Positions 44,923 through 53,087 of a DNA stretch of 64,000 bases are shown in pieces. The stretch spans positions 98,797 to 162,796 of the forward strand of contig JAFLBO010000013.1 in NCBI GenBank assembly GCA_017303475.1, in the 5' to 3' direction. The stretch is from Chitinophagales bacterium (GTDB taxonomy: Bacteria > Bacteroidota > Bacteroidia > Chitinophagales > Saprospiraceae). Within the stretch, counting starts at the first letter, position 1. The number at the start of each line of letters is the position of its first letter. The notes under the pieces were generated by a model. It was not told the origin of the DNA and did no database searches. It saw nothing but the letters and a program-made list of their open reading frames with translations. The position numbers and the translations under genes were made by a program.

Positions 44923-45777
44923 TTTCGCGACTTCCAAAACCATTAATTCCGGTGCTTCTTCCTGAACAAAGTGTCCGGCTTCAGGGCATCGAACAACCCG
45001 GGCATCGGGGAAAGCCTGTATCCATTTTTCCAGTTCGTAAGGTGGAATAGCCTTATCCTTCATGCCCCAGAAAATGAGCTTCAGTTTGCCCTCCAGCAAA
45101 TGCCGTTGCTGCCAAAGTTCCTCCCACCAATCGCCGGCTCGGAGCAGCTGACCGGCAAAAGCATGAGTAGCCACACGTGAGGCCGGATCAGGCCAAGCCA
45201 TTTTGTAATGGCGGTGCACTTCGGGCGTGAGGTATTTTTTTCGGTTGCCAAAAACGGATGGCATGATCACATTCACCGGAAAATTAAATTGCCGGTATAA
45301 CATCCGACCGAACCAGTTATCAAAAAGTTTGGCGGCCAATGCATAATGCGGATCCGTATCCAAACGCCACATCCAGCCATTAAAAATACAGATGTTTCGA
45401 ACATTTTCAGGTTGCCGGATAGCCTGACTCAAGCCAATGGCCAGTCCAAAGTCGTTGCCAATCACCGAATAGTCCTTTAGACCAAGTTTTTCTATAAAAA
45501 TGGCCATGCGATCCGCATGTGCCCGACACGTATAATCTGCATCGGCAGGCTTGTCAGACAAACCCATGCCCAATAGATCCGGCGCTACACAGCGGAATTG
45601 GCCGCGCAGACCGCGAATCAGATCCCGCCAGCCGAACGACCACTCCGGCGTGCCATGTGAAAACAAAATGACCGGCCCGGAACCTTCATCAATGTAATGC
45701 ATCCGGTGACCGTCGATCTCCATGTATCGGGAGGTAAAGGGGAACAAATCCCGGTTTACCCAATCAGAAGTAGACAT
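44911..45777 (-). CDS. Haloalkane-dehalogenase-like alpha/beta hydrolase
   Basis: 288 residues, no signal. The nucleophile elbow is 'VIGNDFGLAIG', with Asp in place of Ser, as in haloalkane dehalogenases and epoxide hydrolases. The oxyanion motif is 'FSHGTPEWSFGWR', the halide-binding Trp region 'FNGWMWRLD', and the catalytic His 'EAGHFVQEEAP'. The 'WMW' motif favours a haloalkane dehalogenase. It overlaps the TetR gene by 14 bases and is almost certainly under its control, which fits a role in clearing a toxic compound that induces it (inference). Confidence 0.83.
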   Translation of the reverse strand: MSTSDWVNRDLFPFTSRYMEIDGHRMHYIDEGSGPVILFSHGTPEWSFGWRDLIRGLRGQFRCVAPDLLGMGLSDKPADADYTCRAHADRMAIFIEKLGLKDYSVIGNDFGLAIGLSQAIRQPENVRNICIFNGWMWRLDTDPHYALAAKLFDNWFGRMLYRQFNFPVNVIMPSVFGNRKKYLTPEVHRHYKMAWPDPASRVATHAFAGQLLRAGDWWEELWQQRHLLEGKLKLIFWGMKDKAIPPYELEKWIQAFPDARVVRCPEAGHFVQEEAPELMVLEVAKAFG

Positions 45778-46315
45778 GATTGTATTGTTTAATGAGGAGT
45801 TGTTTCATCATATCGAGCGGGTAATGTTCCGTATCGCGCAGCCAGTGCAGACAAATACCGTCAATTTGGGCAAATAGTAACAGTGCATGCTGCTCAGGCG
45901 AATCATTGCTGATTTTCCTGAAATTTTCTGTTAAATGCTTGATAACAAACTGGTTAACCTCTTCAATCTCCTTCCCGGCAATGGCATTTATCCCCGCCTG
46001 AAACCGGATATTGGTTGCCAGTCGCCAAAACACCTCGTTTTCCCGAATGCTGGTCAGCGAGCGTTCAATGTGCTGAATCAATGCCCAGCGCGGACTTCCG
46101 CTTTGTTCAGCATAAGAAGCCATGGTTTCGGCTATCTGCGCCATGCCCTGTGCAATGATGGCTTTCAAAAGCCCTTCTTTATTGATGAAGTGTCTGAAAA
46201 TCAAGCCTTCAGAAACACTTGCCTCCCGGGCTATCTGGCTCGTGGGAGTGCGGTCATAACCCTGTTCAGCGAATAACCGAAGCGCTGTTTGCAGGATAAT
46301 ATCTTTATTTGTCAT
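45764..46315 (-). CDS. TetR/AcrR family transcriptional regulator
   Basis: About 183 residues from MTNKDIILQTALRLFAEQGY. The N-terminal helix-turn-helix ('PTSQIAREASVSEGLIFRHF') is standard; the rest is the ligand-binding dimer domain with no recognisable ligand. The start at 46315 is set by a TACCTTTG minus-7 box (46339-46346) and by the dyad GTGAGT-AGTC-ACTCAC at 46324-46339 between box and ATG, a likely self-operator. Cotranscribed with the overlapping hydrolase. Confidence 0.9.
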   Translation of the reverse strand: MTNKDIILQTALRLFAEQGYDRTPTSQIAREASVSEGLIFRHFINKEGLLKAIIAQGMAQIAETMASYAEQSGSPRWALIQHIERSLTSIRENEVFWRLATNIRFQAGINAIAGKEIEEVNQFVIKHLTENFRKISNDSPEQHALLLFAQIDGICLHWLRDTEHYPLDMMKQLLIKQYNHVYF

Positions 46316-46323
46316 AATATTAA

Positions 46324-46346
46324 GTGAGTAGTCACTCACAAAGGTA
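46324..46346 (-). promoter_or_regulatory. Promoter and candidate TetR operator
   Basis: Minus-7 box TACCTTTG (46339-46346 on the minus strand) is followed by a perfect dyad with GTGAGT/ACTCAC arms and a four-base spacer (46324-46339), nine bases before the ATG. The repressor would cover the transcription start, a usual autoregulation layout for this family. Confidence 0.6.
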
Positions 46347-46369
46347 AAAGAGAACACGGATATGAACAC

Positions 46370-46620
46370 AAATTTTTTTTGGGAACGCGGATGACGCAGG
46401 TGACGCGGATTTTTTGGGAACGCGGATGACGCAGATGACGCGGATTTTTAAAATTGCCTGCGGCAATTTTGTGATTAACAGCAGCTAAAATCTCAAATTC
46501 TCCAAAAAGAGCTGCCGAAGGCAGCAGAAAAATCCGCGTCATCCGCGTCATCCGCGTTCCTGTTCCATCCGCGTTCCCCTCCGCGTTCCCCAAAAAAAGC
46601 GCGTTCTAAACCGCGTTCCT
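46370..46620. repeat. GAACGCGGATGACGCAGATGACGCG array, inverted
   Basis: Two GGGAACGCGGATGACGC...GATGACGCGGATTTTT units (46380-46447) pair with CGCGTCATCCGCGTCATCC units (46530-46560). Small hairpins AAATTGCC-TGC-GGCAATTT and GCTGCCGAAGGCAGC lie in the loop. It fills the divergent gap between the tetR and ATP-grasp genes. Confidence 0.8.
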
Positions 46621-46683
46621 TTCAAATCTTTTTCAGTCTTTTGTCCAACCATAAAAAAACCTCCATTCAATCCTGTTTAGCTC

Positions 46684-47898
46684 ATGGCCAAACCCTCTTT
46701 CCTTTGTATTGCCAGCTATTTCAAAGGCAATGAATTCCTGCGCGGTATGAAATCTACCGGCGCAACGGTTTACCTCGTCACCTCTAAAAAACACGACGAT
46801 AAACCATGGGCAAAAGATGCCCTCGACGATATCTTCTACGTGCAACAAGACGCTGAAAATGAATGGAATATGGAAGACACCGCCGATGGTCTGGCCTGGC
46901 TGATGCGCAGTAAAAAAATTGACCGGATTGTGGCGCTTGACGACTTCGACGTGGAAAAAGCAGCTTTTCTGAGGGAGCATTTCCGGATACCAGGTATGGG
47001 TCAAACTACCTCCCGGCATTTCCGCGATAAACTGGCCATGCGCATCGAAGCCCGTGATGCCGGCATTCCGGTTCCAGCCTTCACGGATTTATTTCACGAT
47101 GCCGATATCACCCGTTTTACCCAAACAATAGCCGCACCCTGGATCGTTAAACCGCGTGGACAAGCATCTGCCACCGGCATGAAAAAACTGCACACTGCCG
47201 AGGAGCTCTGGGCTCACCTCGAAACCCTGGGCGCTAACCGCCACCAATACCTCGTGGAACAATTCAAGCCCGGTGATGTATACCACGTGGATGCGCTTTC
47301 TGAAGGCGGAAAGGTTATTTTCTCCCGGGTATCTAAATACCTGGCCACGCCCTTCGATGTAGCCCATGGCGGTGGCATTTTCCGCAGTGCCGTGGTGCCT
47401 TTTGGCTCTGACGATGATAAAAAACTGCAAAAACTGACTGCCGATGTGATGACCGCTTTCGGGATGCAATACAGCGCCAGTCATACAGAATTCATCAAAA
47501 ACCGCGAAACCGGCGAGTTTTACTTCCTCGAAACCTCCTCCCGCGTAGGCGGCGCGCACCTGGCTGAAATGGTGGAAGTTTCTTCCGGCATCAACCTCTG
47601 GTATGAATGGGCCCGACTCGAATCGGCCGTAGCCGCAGGAGAAATATATAAGCTGCCCAAAGTGCGCAACGACTATGCCGGCATCCTGGTTTCCCTCGCT
47701 CGTCAGGAATGGCCGGATACCAGCCAGTTCAACGATCCGGAAATAGCCTGGCGCATGACCGATAAGGAACACCACGTTGGACTCATCGTCCAATCCAAAA
47801 AATACGAACGCGTTATCGAATTACTGGATGATTACGCTGTCCGGGTACAAAAAGACTATCACGCCAGCGCCCCGGCGCCGGATAAACCGAATGCTTAG
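46684..47898 (+). CDS. ATP-grasp carboxylate-amine ligase-like protein
   Basis: 404 residues, soluble. After a pre-ATP-grasp Rossmann part ('SFLCIASYFKGNEFLRG', 'IDRIVALDDFDVEKAAFLREHF' with core 'IVALDDFD') comes an ATP-grasp fold: 'DKLAMRIEARDAGIPVP', 'PWIVKPRGQASATGMKK', 'YLVEQFKPGDVYHVD', and metal-binding 'EFYFLETSSRVGGAH'. Such proteins join a carboxylate to an amine or thiol via an acyl phosphate, and carbamoyl-phosphate-synthase-large-like and biotin carboxylase-like relatives exist. The substrate is unknown. It leads a tight three-gene run with the flavin-reductase-like and small unknown proteins. Confidence 0.78.
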   Translation: MAKPSFLCIASYFKGNEFLRGMKSTGATVYLVTSKKHDDKPWAKDALDDIFYVQQDAENEWNMEDTADGLAWLMRSKKIDRIVALDDFDVEKAAFLREHFRIPGMGQTTSRHFRDKLAMRIEARDAGIPVPAFTDLFHDADITRFTQTIAAPWIVKPRGQASATGMKKLHTAEELWAHLETLGANRHQYLVEQFKPGDVYHVDALSEGGKVIFSRVSKYLATPFDVAHGGGIFRSAVVPFGSDDDKKLQKLTADVMTAFGMQYSASHTEFIKNRETGEFYFLETSSRVGGAHLAEMVEVSSGINLWYEWARLESAVAAGEIYKLPKVRNDYAGILVSLARQEWPDTSQFNDPEIAWRMTDKEHHVGLIVQSKKYERVIELLDDYAVRVQKDYHASAPAPDKPNA

Positions 47899-47901
47899 AA
47901 G

Positions 47902-48774
47902 ATGCTATCCATCGATCCTGCCCAAATAGCCACCAAAGATCTGCACCAATACATACTTGGAGCCGTGGCGCCGCGCCCTATCGCGTTTGCCAGTACCATG
48001 AGTACCGACGGGGTGCCAAACCTCGCGCCGTACAGTTTTTTCAATGCCTTCAGCAGCAATCCGCCGCTGCTTATTTTTTCTTCCAACCGCCGGGTGGCCA
48101 ATAACACCACGAAAGACACCCTGAAAAACGTGGAAGACACCGGAGAGGTAGTCATCAATGTGGTTTCCTATAACATTTCCCGCCAAATGGCGCTCACCAG
48201 CATTGAATATGGGCCGGAAGTGGATGAATTCAAAAAAGCCGGTTTTACAGCCATTCCCAGCGAACGCATCAAACCGTTCCGCGTAGCGGAAAGTCCGGTG
48301 CAGATGGAATGTGTGGTGGAAAAAATCATGCCCCTCGGTGAAGACGGCGGCGCTGGAAACCTCATTTTCTGCCGTATCGTTTTGATGCACATTGCAGAGG
48401 AAATCCTCACGCCAACTGGACGGATAGACCCACATAAAATAGACCTGATGGGTCGTATGGGGCGTTTTTACTACGCACGCGCCAGTGGCGATGCCGTGGT
48501 GGAAATTGTGCAGGAAGTCACCAGCATAGGCATTGGGTTCGACGGGCTGCCCGATAGCATCCGACACAGTACGGTGCTTACCGGCAACGACCTCGGCCAG
48601 CTGGCATCCCTCACCGCCCTGCCCTCCCCCGCCGATGCCTTGGGTTTGCTGGGCGACGACCCGCAGCTGGTAAAAGCCCGCGATGAAGGACAAATGCACC
48701 AATATATTCAAACACTGCTCGACCAAAACGAGGTGGCCCGCGCCGCCGCCGTGGCCGTGCTGGCAGCCTCCTGA
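47902..48774 (+). CDS. Flavin reductase-like domain protein
   Basis: 290 residues. The N-terminal 200 residues match the flavin reductase-like / NTAB FMN-binding fold ('HQYILGAVAPRPIAFASTMSTDGVPNLAPYSFFNAFS', core 'VAPRPIAFASTMS', then 'SSNPPLLIFSSNR', 'DTGEVVINVVSYN', 'SPVQMECVVEK'). The extra 80 residues at the end ('PDSIRHSTVLTGNDLGQL') are a helical extension seen in some Bacteroidota members. Probably uses FMN for a reductive or oxidative step linked to its ATP-grasp neighbour, three bases upstream (inference). Confidence 0.82.
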   Translation: MLSIDPAQIATKDLHQYILGAVAPRPIAFASTMSTDGVPNLAPYSFFNAFSSNPPLLIFSSNRRVANNTTKDTLKNVEDTGEVVINVVSYNISRQMALTSIEYGPEVDEFKKAGFTAIPSERIKPFRVAESPVQMECVVEKIMPLGEDGGAGNLIFCRIVLMHIAEEILTPTGRIDPHKIDLMGRMGRFYYARASGDAVVEIVQEVTSIGIGFDGLPDSIRHSTVLTGNDLGQLASLTALPSPADALGLLGDDPQLVKARDEGQMHQYIQTLLDQNEVARAAAVAVLAAS

Positions 48775-48776
48775 AC

Positions 48777-49205
48777 ATGCTCTTTAACCAGGAACTCATA
48801 TATATAGCAGCTGAAAAAACGGCGCTATCCAACGCAGAAGGCAATTTTTCCCGAAAAGTAGCCGTGCTGGCACTTCAGGAACCAAACAGCGCCGCCAACC
48901 GGGAATTCCTCACCAAGGTATTGGCCGCGGCCAACCTCAATCTGGCTCAGGATACCCTTTTGGCGGAAATCCCTGCCCAGGAGCCCGTAAGTATTGCACC
49001 CGACCTCCAGCAGCGCAAACCCGGCCATATACTGGTGTTCGGGATCAGTCCGGCACAATTGGGCCTCTCTATCCAGATCAGCCTCTACCAACCCACTGCA
49101 TTCTACGGCGCCACCTGGCTTTTCACCGACGCCCTTTCCACACTTGAGCCTGATAAAAACCGGAAGTCGCAGTTGTGGAACGGGATAAAAACGATGTTTT
49201 TGTAA
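48777..49205 (+). CDS. Small conserved hypothetical protein
   Basis: 142 residues, soluble, starting two bases after the upstream stop. The string 'RKPGHILVFGISPAQLGL' and a late 'SQLWNGIKTMFL' recall a short Bacteroidota family with an alpha/beta fold like the psi subunit of DNA polymerase III (HolD), but the match is by eye only and the operon context (ATP-grasp, flavin protein) does not support it. No function assigned. Confidence 0.6.
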   Translation: MLFNQELIYIAAEKTALSNAEGNFSRKVAVLALQEPNSAANREFLTKVLAAANLNLAQDTLLAEIPAQEPVSIAPDLQQRKPGHILVFGISPAQLGLSIQISLYQPTAFYGATWLFTDALSTLEPDKNRKSQLWNGIKTMFL

Positions 49206-49246
49206 ATGTCCAATGTCCAAGTGGGACGCCTGCTTGGCATCAGGAC
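49206..49246 (-). repeat. Left copy of a 41-bp repeat flanking the ATPase pair
   Basis: Starts at the base after the stop at 49205. Its reverse complement (GTCCTGATGCCAAGC...CCCACTTGGACATTGGACAT) matches 35 of 41 bases of 53023-53063. The two copies are inverted and bracket the two ATPase genes. Confidence 0.85.
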
Positions 49247-49334
49247 AAAACTAGTTGATTTACAACGGGATATCTTAAATATTTACCTTCCTAATCAATA
49301 ATTATCAGATGGCTGTACCCGATAGACTGGCGTA

Positions 49335-49366
49335 TTGACGAAAAAAAATTTTTGACAATAAATTTG
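49335..49366 (+). promoter_or_regulatory. Promoter of the ATPase pair
   Basis: TAAATTTG at 49359-49366 (perfect minus-7 box) with a TTG at 49335-49337, a 21-base spacer. The leader is about 30 bases to the ATG at 49401. Confidence 0.6.
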
Positions 49367-49400
49367 CAGTCAAATATTTTTAACTTCAAAGCCATTGCCA

Positions 49401-50588
49401 ATGAAAAACACCTGGACCAATCCAAAAGTCACCATCGGAAACACCGCAGAAGGTACATTTTACTTTCCCCGCCCATTCATTGAAGAAAGCATTTGGGAAG
49501 AAATCGAAAAAGGCAATCACGTGCTTATTGCGGCCCCACGCAGGGTGGGAAAATCATCCGTAATGCTGGCTTTGGCTGAAAACTGCCCCGAAAACACACG
49601 ATGCCTTTTTCAAAACATACAAGGAATCAAGTCAGAAGCAGAATATTACCGCCGTTTTTATGAACTACTGCTTCAATGCCTGAATCAATTTGATAGAGGT
49701 CTGAAATGGGTTGCTCAATTCGTTAAAGGCATAAAAATTGAAGAAATCACGCTGGATGGAGTCAAATTTGGCGACAAAAACGACATCAACTTTGAGCAGG
49801 AACTCAAAAGCCTGCTGACAAAAATTGCCGAAAGCGAGGTGCGGGTGGTGCTGCTCTTAGATGAATTACCCGAAGTGCTCAACAATCTTCGCAAACAAAA
49901 TCGGGGCGAAGAAGCCGGAAATATCCTCAACCACCTCCGTGAATTGCGCCAAAATCCCAAATTGCGCAATCGTTTAAACCTTGTATTGGCCGGCTCAGTG
50001 GGCATTCAACACGTGGTTAAAGCCATTGAAGGCCGCATTGCCGATATCAACGATTTTAATCCGGTGGCTTTTGACCCCATGACGCGTACAGAAGCATTAA
50101 ACTACATTCATTGGGCTACCAAAGACGCAACCGTGCAATACAAACCGGCTTTGGCAGAATACCTCTTAGATCAGGTACGGCACTATATCCCATATTTCCT
50201 CAATTTAATGCTTGATGAAATCAATAAGGCGGCACGCCGAGCTAATGACCCGGCAATTGATTCATCGCATGTTAACCTGGCTTTTCAGGCCATTGTTGTG
50301 AATAGCGACCACTTCAAAGAATGGAAAAACCGCCTGAACGATTATTTTGAACCCGCCGAAAAAGCCTTTTTGATGGAAGTGCTGGTACATATTGCCCATA
50401 AAGACAACATCAGTCCGCAAATTTTATACGACTTTGCCATAAAACACCAACTCCAGTATGCATACATGGAATTGGTGCACGGCCTCGAGCACGATGGTTA
50501 CCTCACGGAACAGGCAGGCCAATACCGCTTCGTTTCGCCTTTCTTACAAGCGTTTTGGCGCCGCGACAACCCGATTTACAACGCATGA
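49401..50588 (+). CDS. AAA/STAND-type ATPase A of a two-gene pair
   Basis: 395 residues, cytoplasmic. Walker A is 'APRRVGKSS' (residues 45-53) and Walker B 'VVLLLDELPE' (about 149-158); a sensor-like 'NLVLAGSVGIQHV' follows near 193-205. The C-terminal third is helical with a winged-helix-like end ('LVHGLEHDGYLTEQAGQYRFVSPFLQAFW', core 'EHDGYLTEQAGQYRF'). This is the layout of the archaeal-type ATPase_2 / STAND-like group. The ATG at 49401 is preferred to a TTG at 49395. The stop overlaps the next start by four bases (ATGA), so both proteins are made together. Role unknown; sensor, defence or regulatory use is inference. Confidence 0.72.
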   Translation: MKNTWTNPKVTIGNTAEGTFYFPRPFIEESIWEEIEKGNHVLIAAPRRVGKSSVMLALAENCPENTRCLFQNIQGIKSEAEYYRRFYELLLQCLNQFDRGLKWVAQFVKGIKIEEITLDGVKFGDKNDINFEQELKSLLTKIAESEVRVVLLLDELPEVLNNLRKQNRGEEAGNILNHLRELRQNPKLRNRLNLVLAGSVGIQHVVKAIEGRIADINDFNPVAFDPMTRTEALNYIHWATKDATVQYKPALAEYLLDQVRHYIPYFLNLMLDEINKAARRANDPAIDSSHVNLAFQAIVVNSDHFKEWKNRLNDYFEPAEKAFLMEVLVHIAHKDNISPQILYDFAIKHQLQYAYMELVHGLEHDGYLTEQAGQYRFVSPFLQAFWRRDNPIYNA

Positions 50589-52927
50589 AAAACCAGCGCT
50601 ATAAAGACAACCCCACCTGGTTTATTGACCGCCTGACGCTGTATCAAGCCGCTAACAACAGCCCGGAGGCCGTCAAACGTGGCTTTTTGATCCGCATTGC
50701 CGAATTCGAACTCATCATGGACGATATTCGGAGTCGAATGAAAGGCGGGCCTATGCAGCACGAACTCATCCTGGGACGGCGCGGCAGTGGAAAATCCACT
50801 TTGTTGCGGCGCATTCAGATCGAAATAGACGAGCAACCTGATCTGGCCCAATACCTGGTGGCCATCAACCTCGCGGAAGAACAAAATGCCATTTACCGCC
50901 TGTCGGACCTCTGGTTTGAGGTGCTGGAAGAATTAGCCATTCGCTTCAAGGCTAGTCTTCACCTGGCCGATTTCGATACCTTTGAAGACAACCACGCGTA
51001 CACCCGCTACCTTTATGCTGAAATACACCGTTTGTTGCAAAGTCAACAAAAGCGTGTAGTGCTGCTTTTAGACAACCTTGACCGCATTCTAGAAAACTTT
51101 GGCGACGATGCGCACCTGCTGCGCGAAACCCTGCTTAACCATCAGGATATTCAAATCATAGGCGGGAGCACTCGAATGAGCGAGCATTATTGGCAGTATG
51201 ACAAGCCTTTCTACGATTTTTTCCGCCGCCATCGCCTTCCCGGCCTGACCTTTGAGGAAATACACTGCCTGCTCAATGCATGGGCCGAAGAGATGGAACT
51301 CCCCGTACTCCATGACTATGCCCTGCGTTTCCGCGGACGCGTGGAGGCTATCCGGATACTGACCGATGGCTTGCCCCGTGCTTTGCAGTATTTTATACAG
51401 GTGTTGCTACACGACTCGGAACTTTACGGCTTCGATTACCTGCGTAAAGTGATGGACAAAGCCACGCCGCTCTATCAGGAACGCCTCAACAACCTGACCG
51501 CCCCGCAGCGTAAAATTGTGCAGGAAATGGCTTTTCACTGGGAAGCCGTTCCTACCAAAACCCTCGTGCAGCGTTGCCGAATGGAAAGCAAAACCATTTC
51601 TTCTTTCCTGAAACAACTGGATCATTTTGGCATCGTAGAAACCCTGAGCACAGGCAAAAAAAATCATTTTTACCGCCTTTCCGAGCGCTTTTTCAACATG
51701 TGGCTCATTGTCACACAAGGCAATCCCGACCAAAAACGTAGAGCCAAATACCTCACCCTTTTCCTGGAAGCCTGGTACGAAGCACATGAGTTAAAGGCAT
51801 TAGCCACGAAACATTTAACGGCGTTGAAAGATAAAAATTTGTCGTTCGACAAAGCAATGGCGCTAAGCAAAGGACTTTCCCAATCCAGATACCTGACTGT
51901 GTCGGAGCGGGACGACATGATTAAGCACACCCTGGCACTGAAACCGGAAGGGATTTCGGATACAGAATTACCGAGAATGTTTAAAGAAATTGAACAGGAA
52001 CTTATTGAGCTGCAATCAGCAGGGAATTACGAACAATTCTTGCTCAAGCTTGAGGAGATTGAAAACGAGGAAGACGGTTTGAAATTTTTTGGCATGGGCC
52101 TGTGTTTTGAAAAGTTGGAAAAACAAACCGATGCCGAAAAATACTACCTACTGGCCATTGAGAAAGGCCATGTGGGTGCGCTGAACAATTTAGCTAATTT
52201 GTATAATAAACAGGAAAAATACACCGATGCCGAAAAATACTACCTCTTGGCCATTGAGAAAGGACATGTGGGTGCGATGTACAATTTAGCTTTGTTGTAT
52301 GATAATCAAGAAAAATACACCGATGCCGAAAAATACTACCTCTTGGCCATTGAGAAAGGACATGTGGATGCGCTGAACAATTTAGCGTTGTCGTATATTA
52401 ATCAGGAAAAATACACCGATGCCGAAAAATACTTCCTCTTGGCCATTGAGAAAGGACATGTGGATGCACTGAACAATATAGCTGTGTTATACTTTGACCA
52501 AAACATACATCCCAAGCAGGCATTGGAGTATATTCATAGATACAACGGCACTGAAAAGGACAATGGTGGTCTAGCCAACCAACTCACCATCGAAATCTGG
52601 AACGGAATTTTTGAACAAATCCCGGAGCGTATAGAACAAATCATTGAAGATACTGAAAAAGGGGATATTGCATGGCTCTGGGAGCGCTTACTTTACCTTC
52701 ACCAAACCCAACTGGTGTTATCCTTTTTTGAATCCGAAGAGCATGGCCTGGCCCTGCGCGAGCGCTACGTGCTGATCTACTATGCCGCGCTACTGCTTGC
52801 GGGCCGTACGGAAGATAATCTGCTGCTGCGTATTCCGCCGGAAGTATTACCCACGGTGGAAGAAATGGTGGAAAAAATCAAGGAAAAACAGGCTTTTTAT
52901 GCCCACGGCCCTCGTGATAAGTTTTGA
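50585..52927 (+). CDS. ATPase B with winged helix and tandem 32-residue repeats
   Basis: About 780 residues. Walker A 'GRRGSGKST' (64-72), Walker B 'VVLLLDNLDRIL' (158-169), sensor-like 'IQIIGGSTRMSEHYW' near 205, then a winged helix near 310-375 ('TAPQRKIVQEMAFHWEA', 'SKTISSFLKQLDHFGIVE', 'HFYRLSERFFNMW'). From about residue 510 there are four units of 32 residues with the motif 'DAEKYYLLAIEKGHV.AL(M)NNLA.LY', TPR/Sel1-like, each 96 bases. After that comes a helical C-terminus. By family STAND-type proteins use such repeats to sense a ligand and oligomerise; the ligand is unknown. Confidence 0.75.
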   Translation: MKNQRYKDNPTWFIDRLTLYQAANNSPEAVKRGFLIRIAEFELIMDDIRSRMKGGPMQHELILGRRGSGKSTLLRRIQIEIDEQPDLAQYLVAINLAEEQNAIYRLSDLWFEVLEELAIRFKASLHLADFDTFEDNHAYTRYLYAEIHRLLQSQQKRVVLLLDNLDRILENFGDDAHLLRETLLNHQDIQIIGGSTRMSEHYWQYDKPFYDFFRRHRLPGLTFEEIHCLLNAWAEEMELPVLHDYALRFRGRVEAIRILTDGLPRALQYFIQVLLHDSELYGFDYLRKVMDKATPLYQERLNNLTAPQRKIVQEMAFHWEAVPTKTLVQRCRMESKTISSFLKQLDHFGIVETLSTGKKNHFYRLSERFFNMWLIVTQGNPDQKRRAKYLTLFLEAWYEAHELKALATKHLTALKDKNLSFDKAMALSKGLSQSRYLTVSERDDMIKHTLALKPEGISDTELPRMFKEIEQELIELQSAGNYEQFLLKLEEIENEEDGLKFFGMGLCFEKLEKQTDAEKYYLLAIEKGHVGALNNLANLYNKQEKYTDAEKYYLLAIEKGHVGAMYNLALLYDNQEKYTDAEKYYLLAIEKGHVDALNNLALSYINQEKYTDAEKYFLLAIEKGHVDALNNIAVLYFDQNIHPKQALEYIHRYNGTEKDNGGLANQLTIEIWNGIFEQIPERIEQIIEDTEKGDIAWLWERLLYLHQTQLVLSFFESEEHGLALRERYVLIYYAALLLAGRTEDNLLLRIPPEVLPTVEEMVEKIKEKQAFYAHGPRDKF
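52112..52495 (+). repeat. Four tandem 96-bp coding repeats
   Basis: GATGCCGAAAAATACTACCT starts at 52130, 52226, 52322 and 52418, exactly 96 bases apart. Copies are nearly identical in DNA as well as protein, most different at the ends of the units (codons for G/D and N/M). Confidence 0.95.
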
Positions 52928-53022
52928 CAACGCAGTATATAAAGCTGCTAAAACTGCCTGAACAGTCAGTTTGAACTTTTTACCATAATATTCGCCATTC
53001 AGGCGAAAAACCTTAATCAAAT

Positions 53023-53085
53023 GTGCTGACGCCAAGCACCCGCCCCACTTGGACATTCGACATTGGACATTGGATATTGGACATT
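53023..53085 (+). repeat. Right copy of the repeat, plus TTGGACATT tandem units
   Basis: GTGCTGACGCCAAGCACC..CCCACTTGGACATT, then TTGGACATTGGATATTGGACATT-type units, ends two bases before the glycosyltransferase ATG. A third copy (55324-55386) lies the same way before the type B T9SS gene. Confidence 0.85.
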
Positions 53086-53087
53086 CT

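Noticed and set aside
48777..49205. Polymerase III psi subunit (holD)
   Set aside because: The resemblance is slight and the context does not support it.
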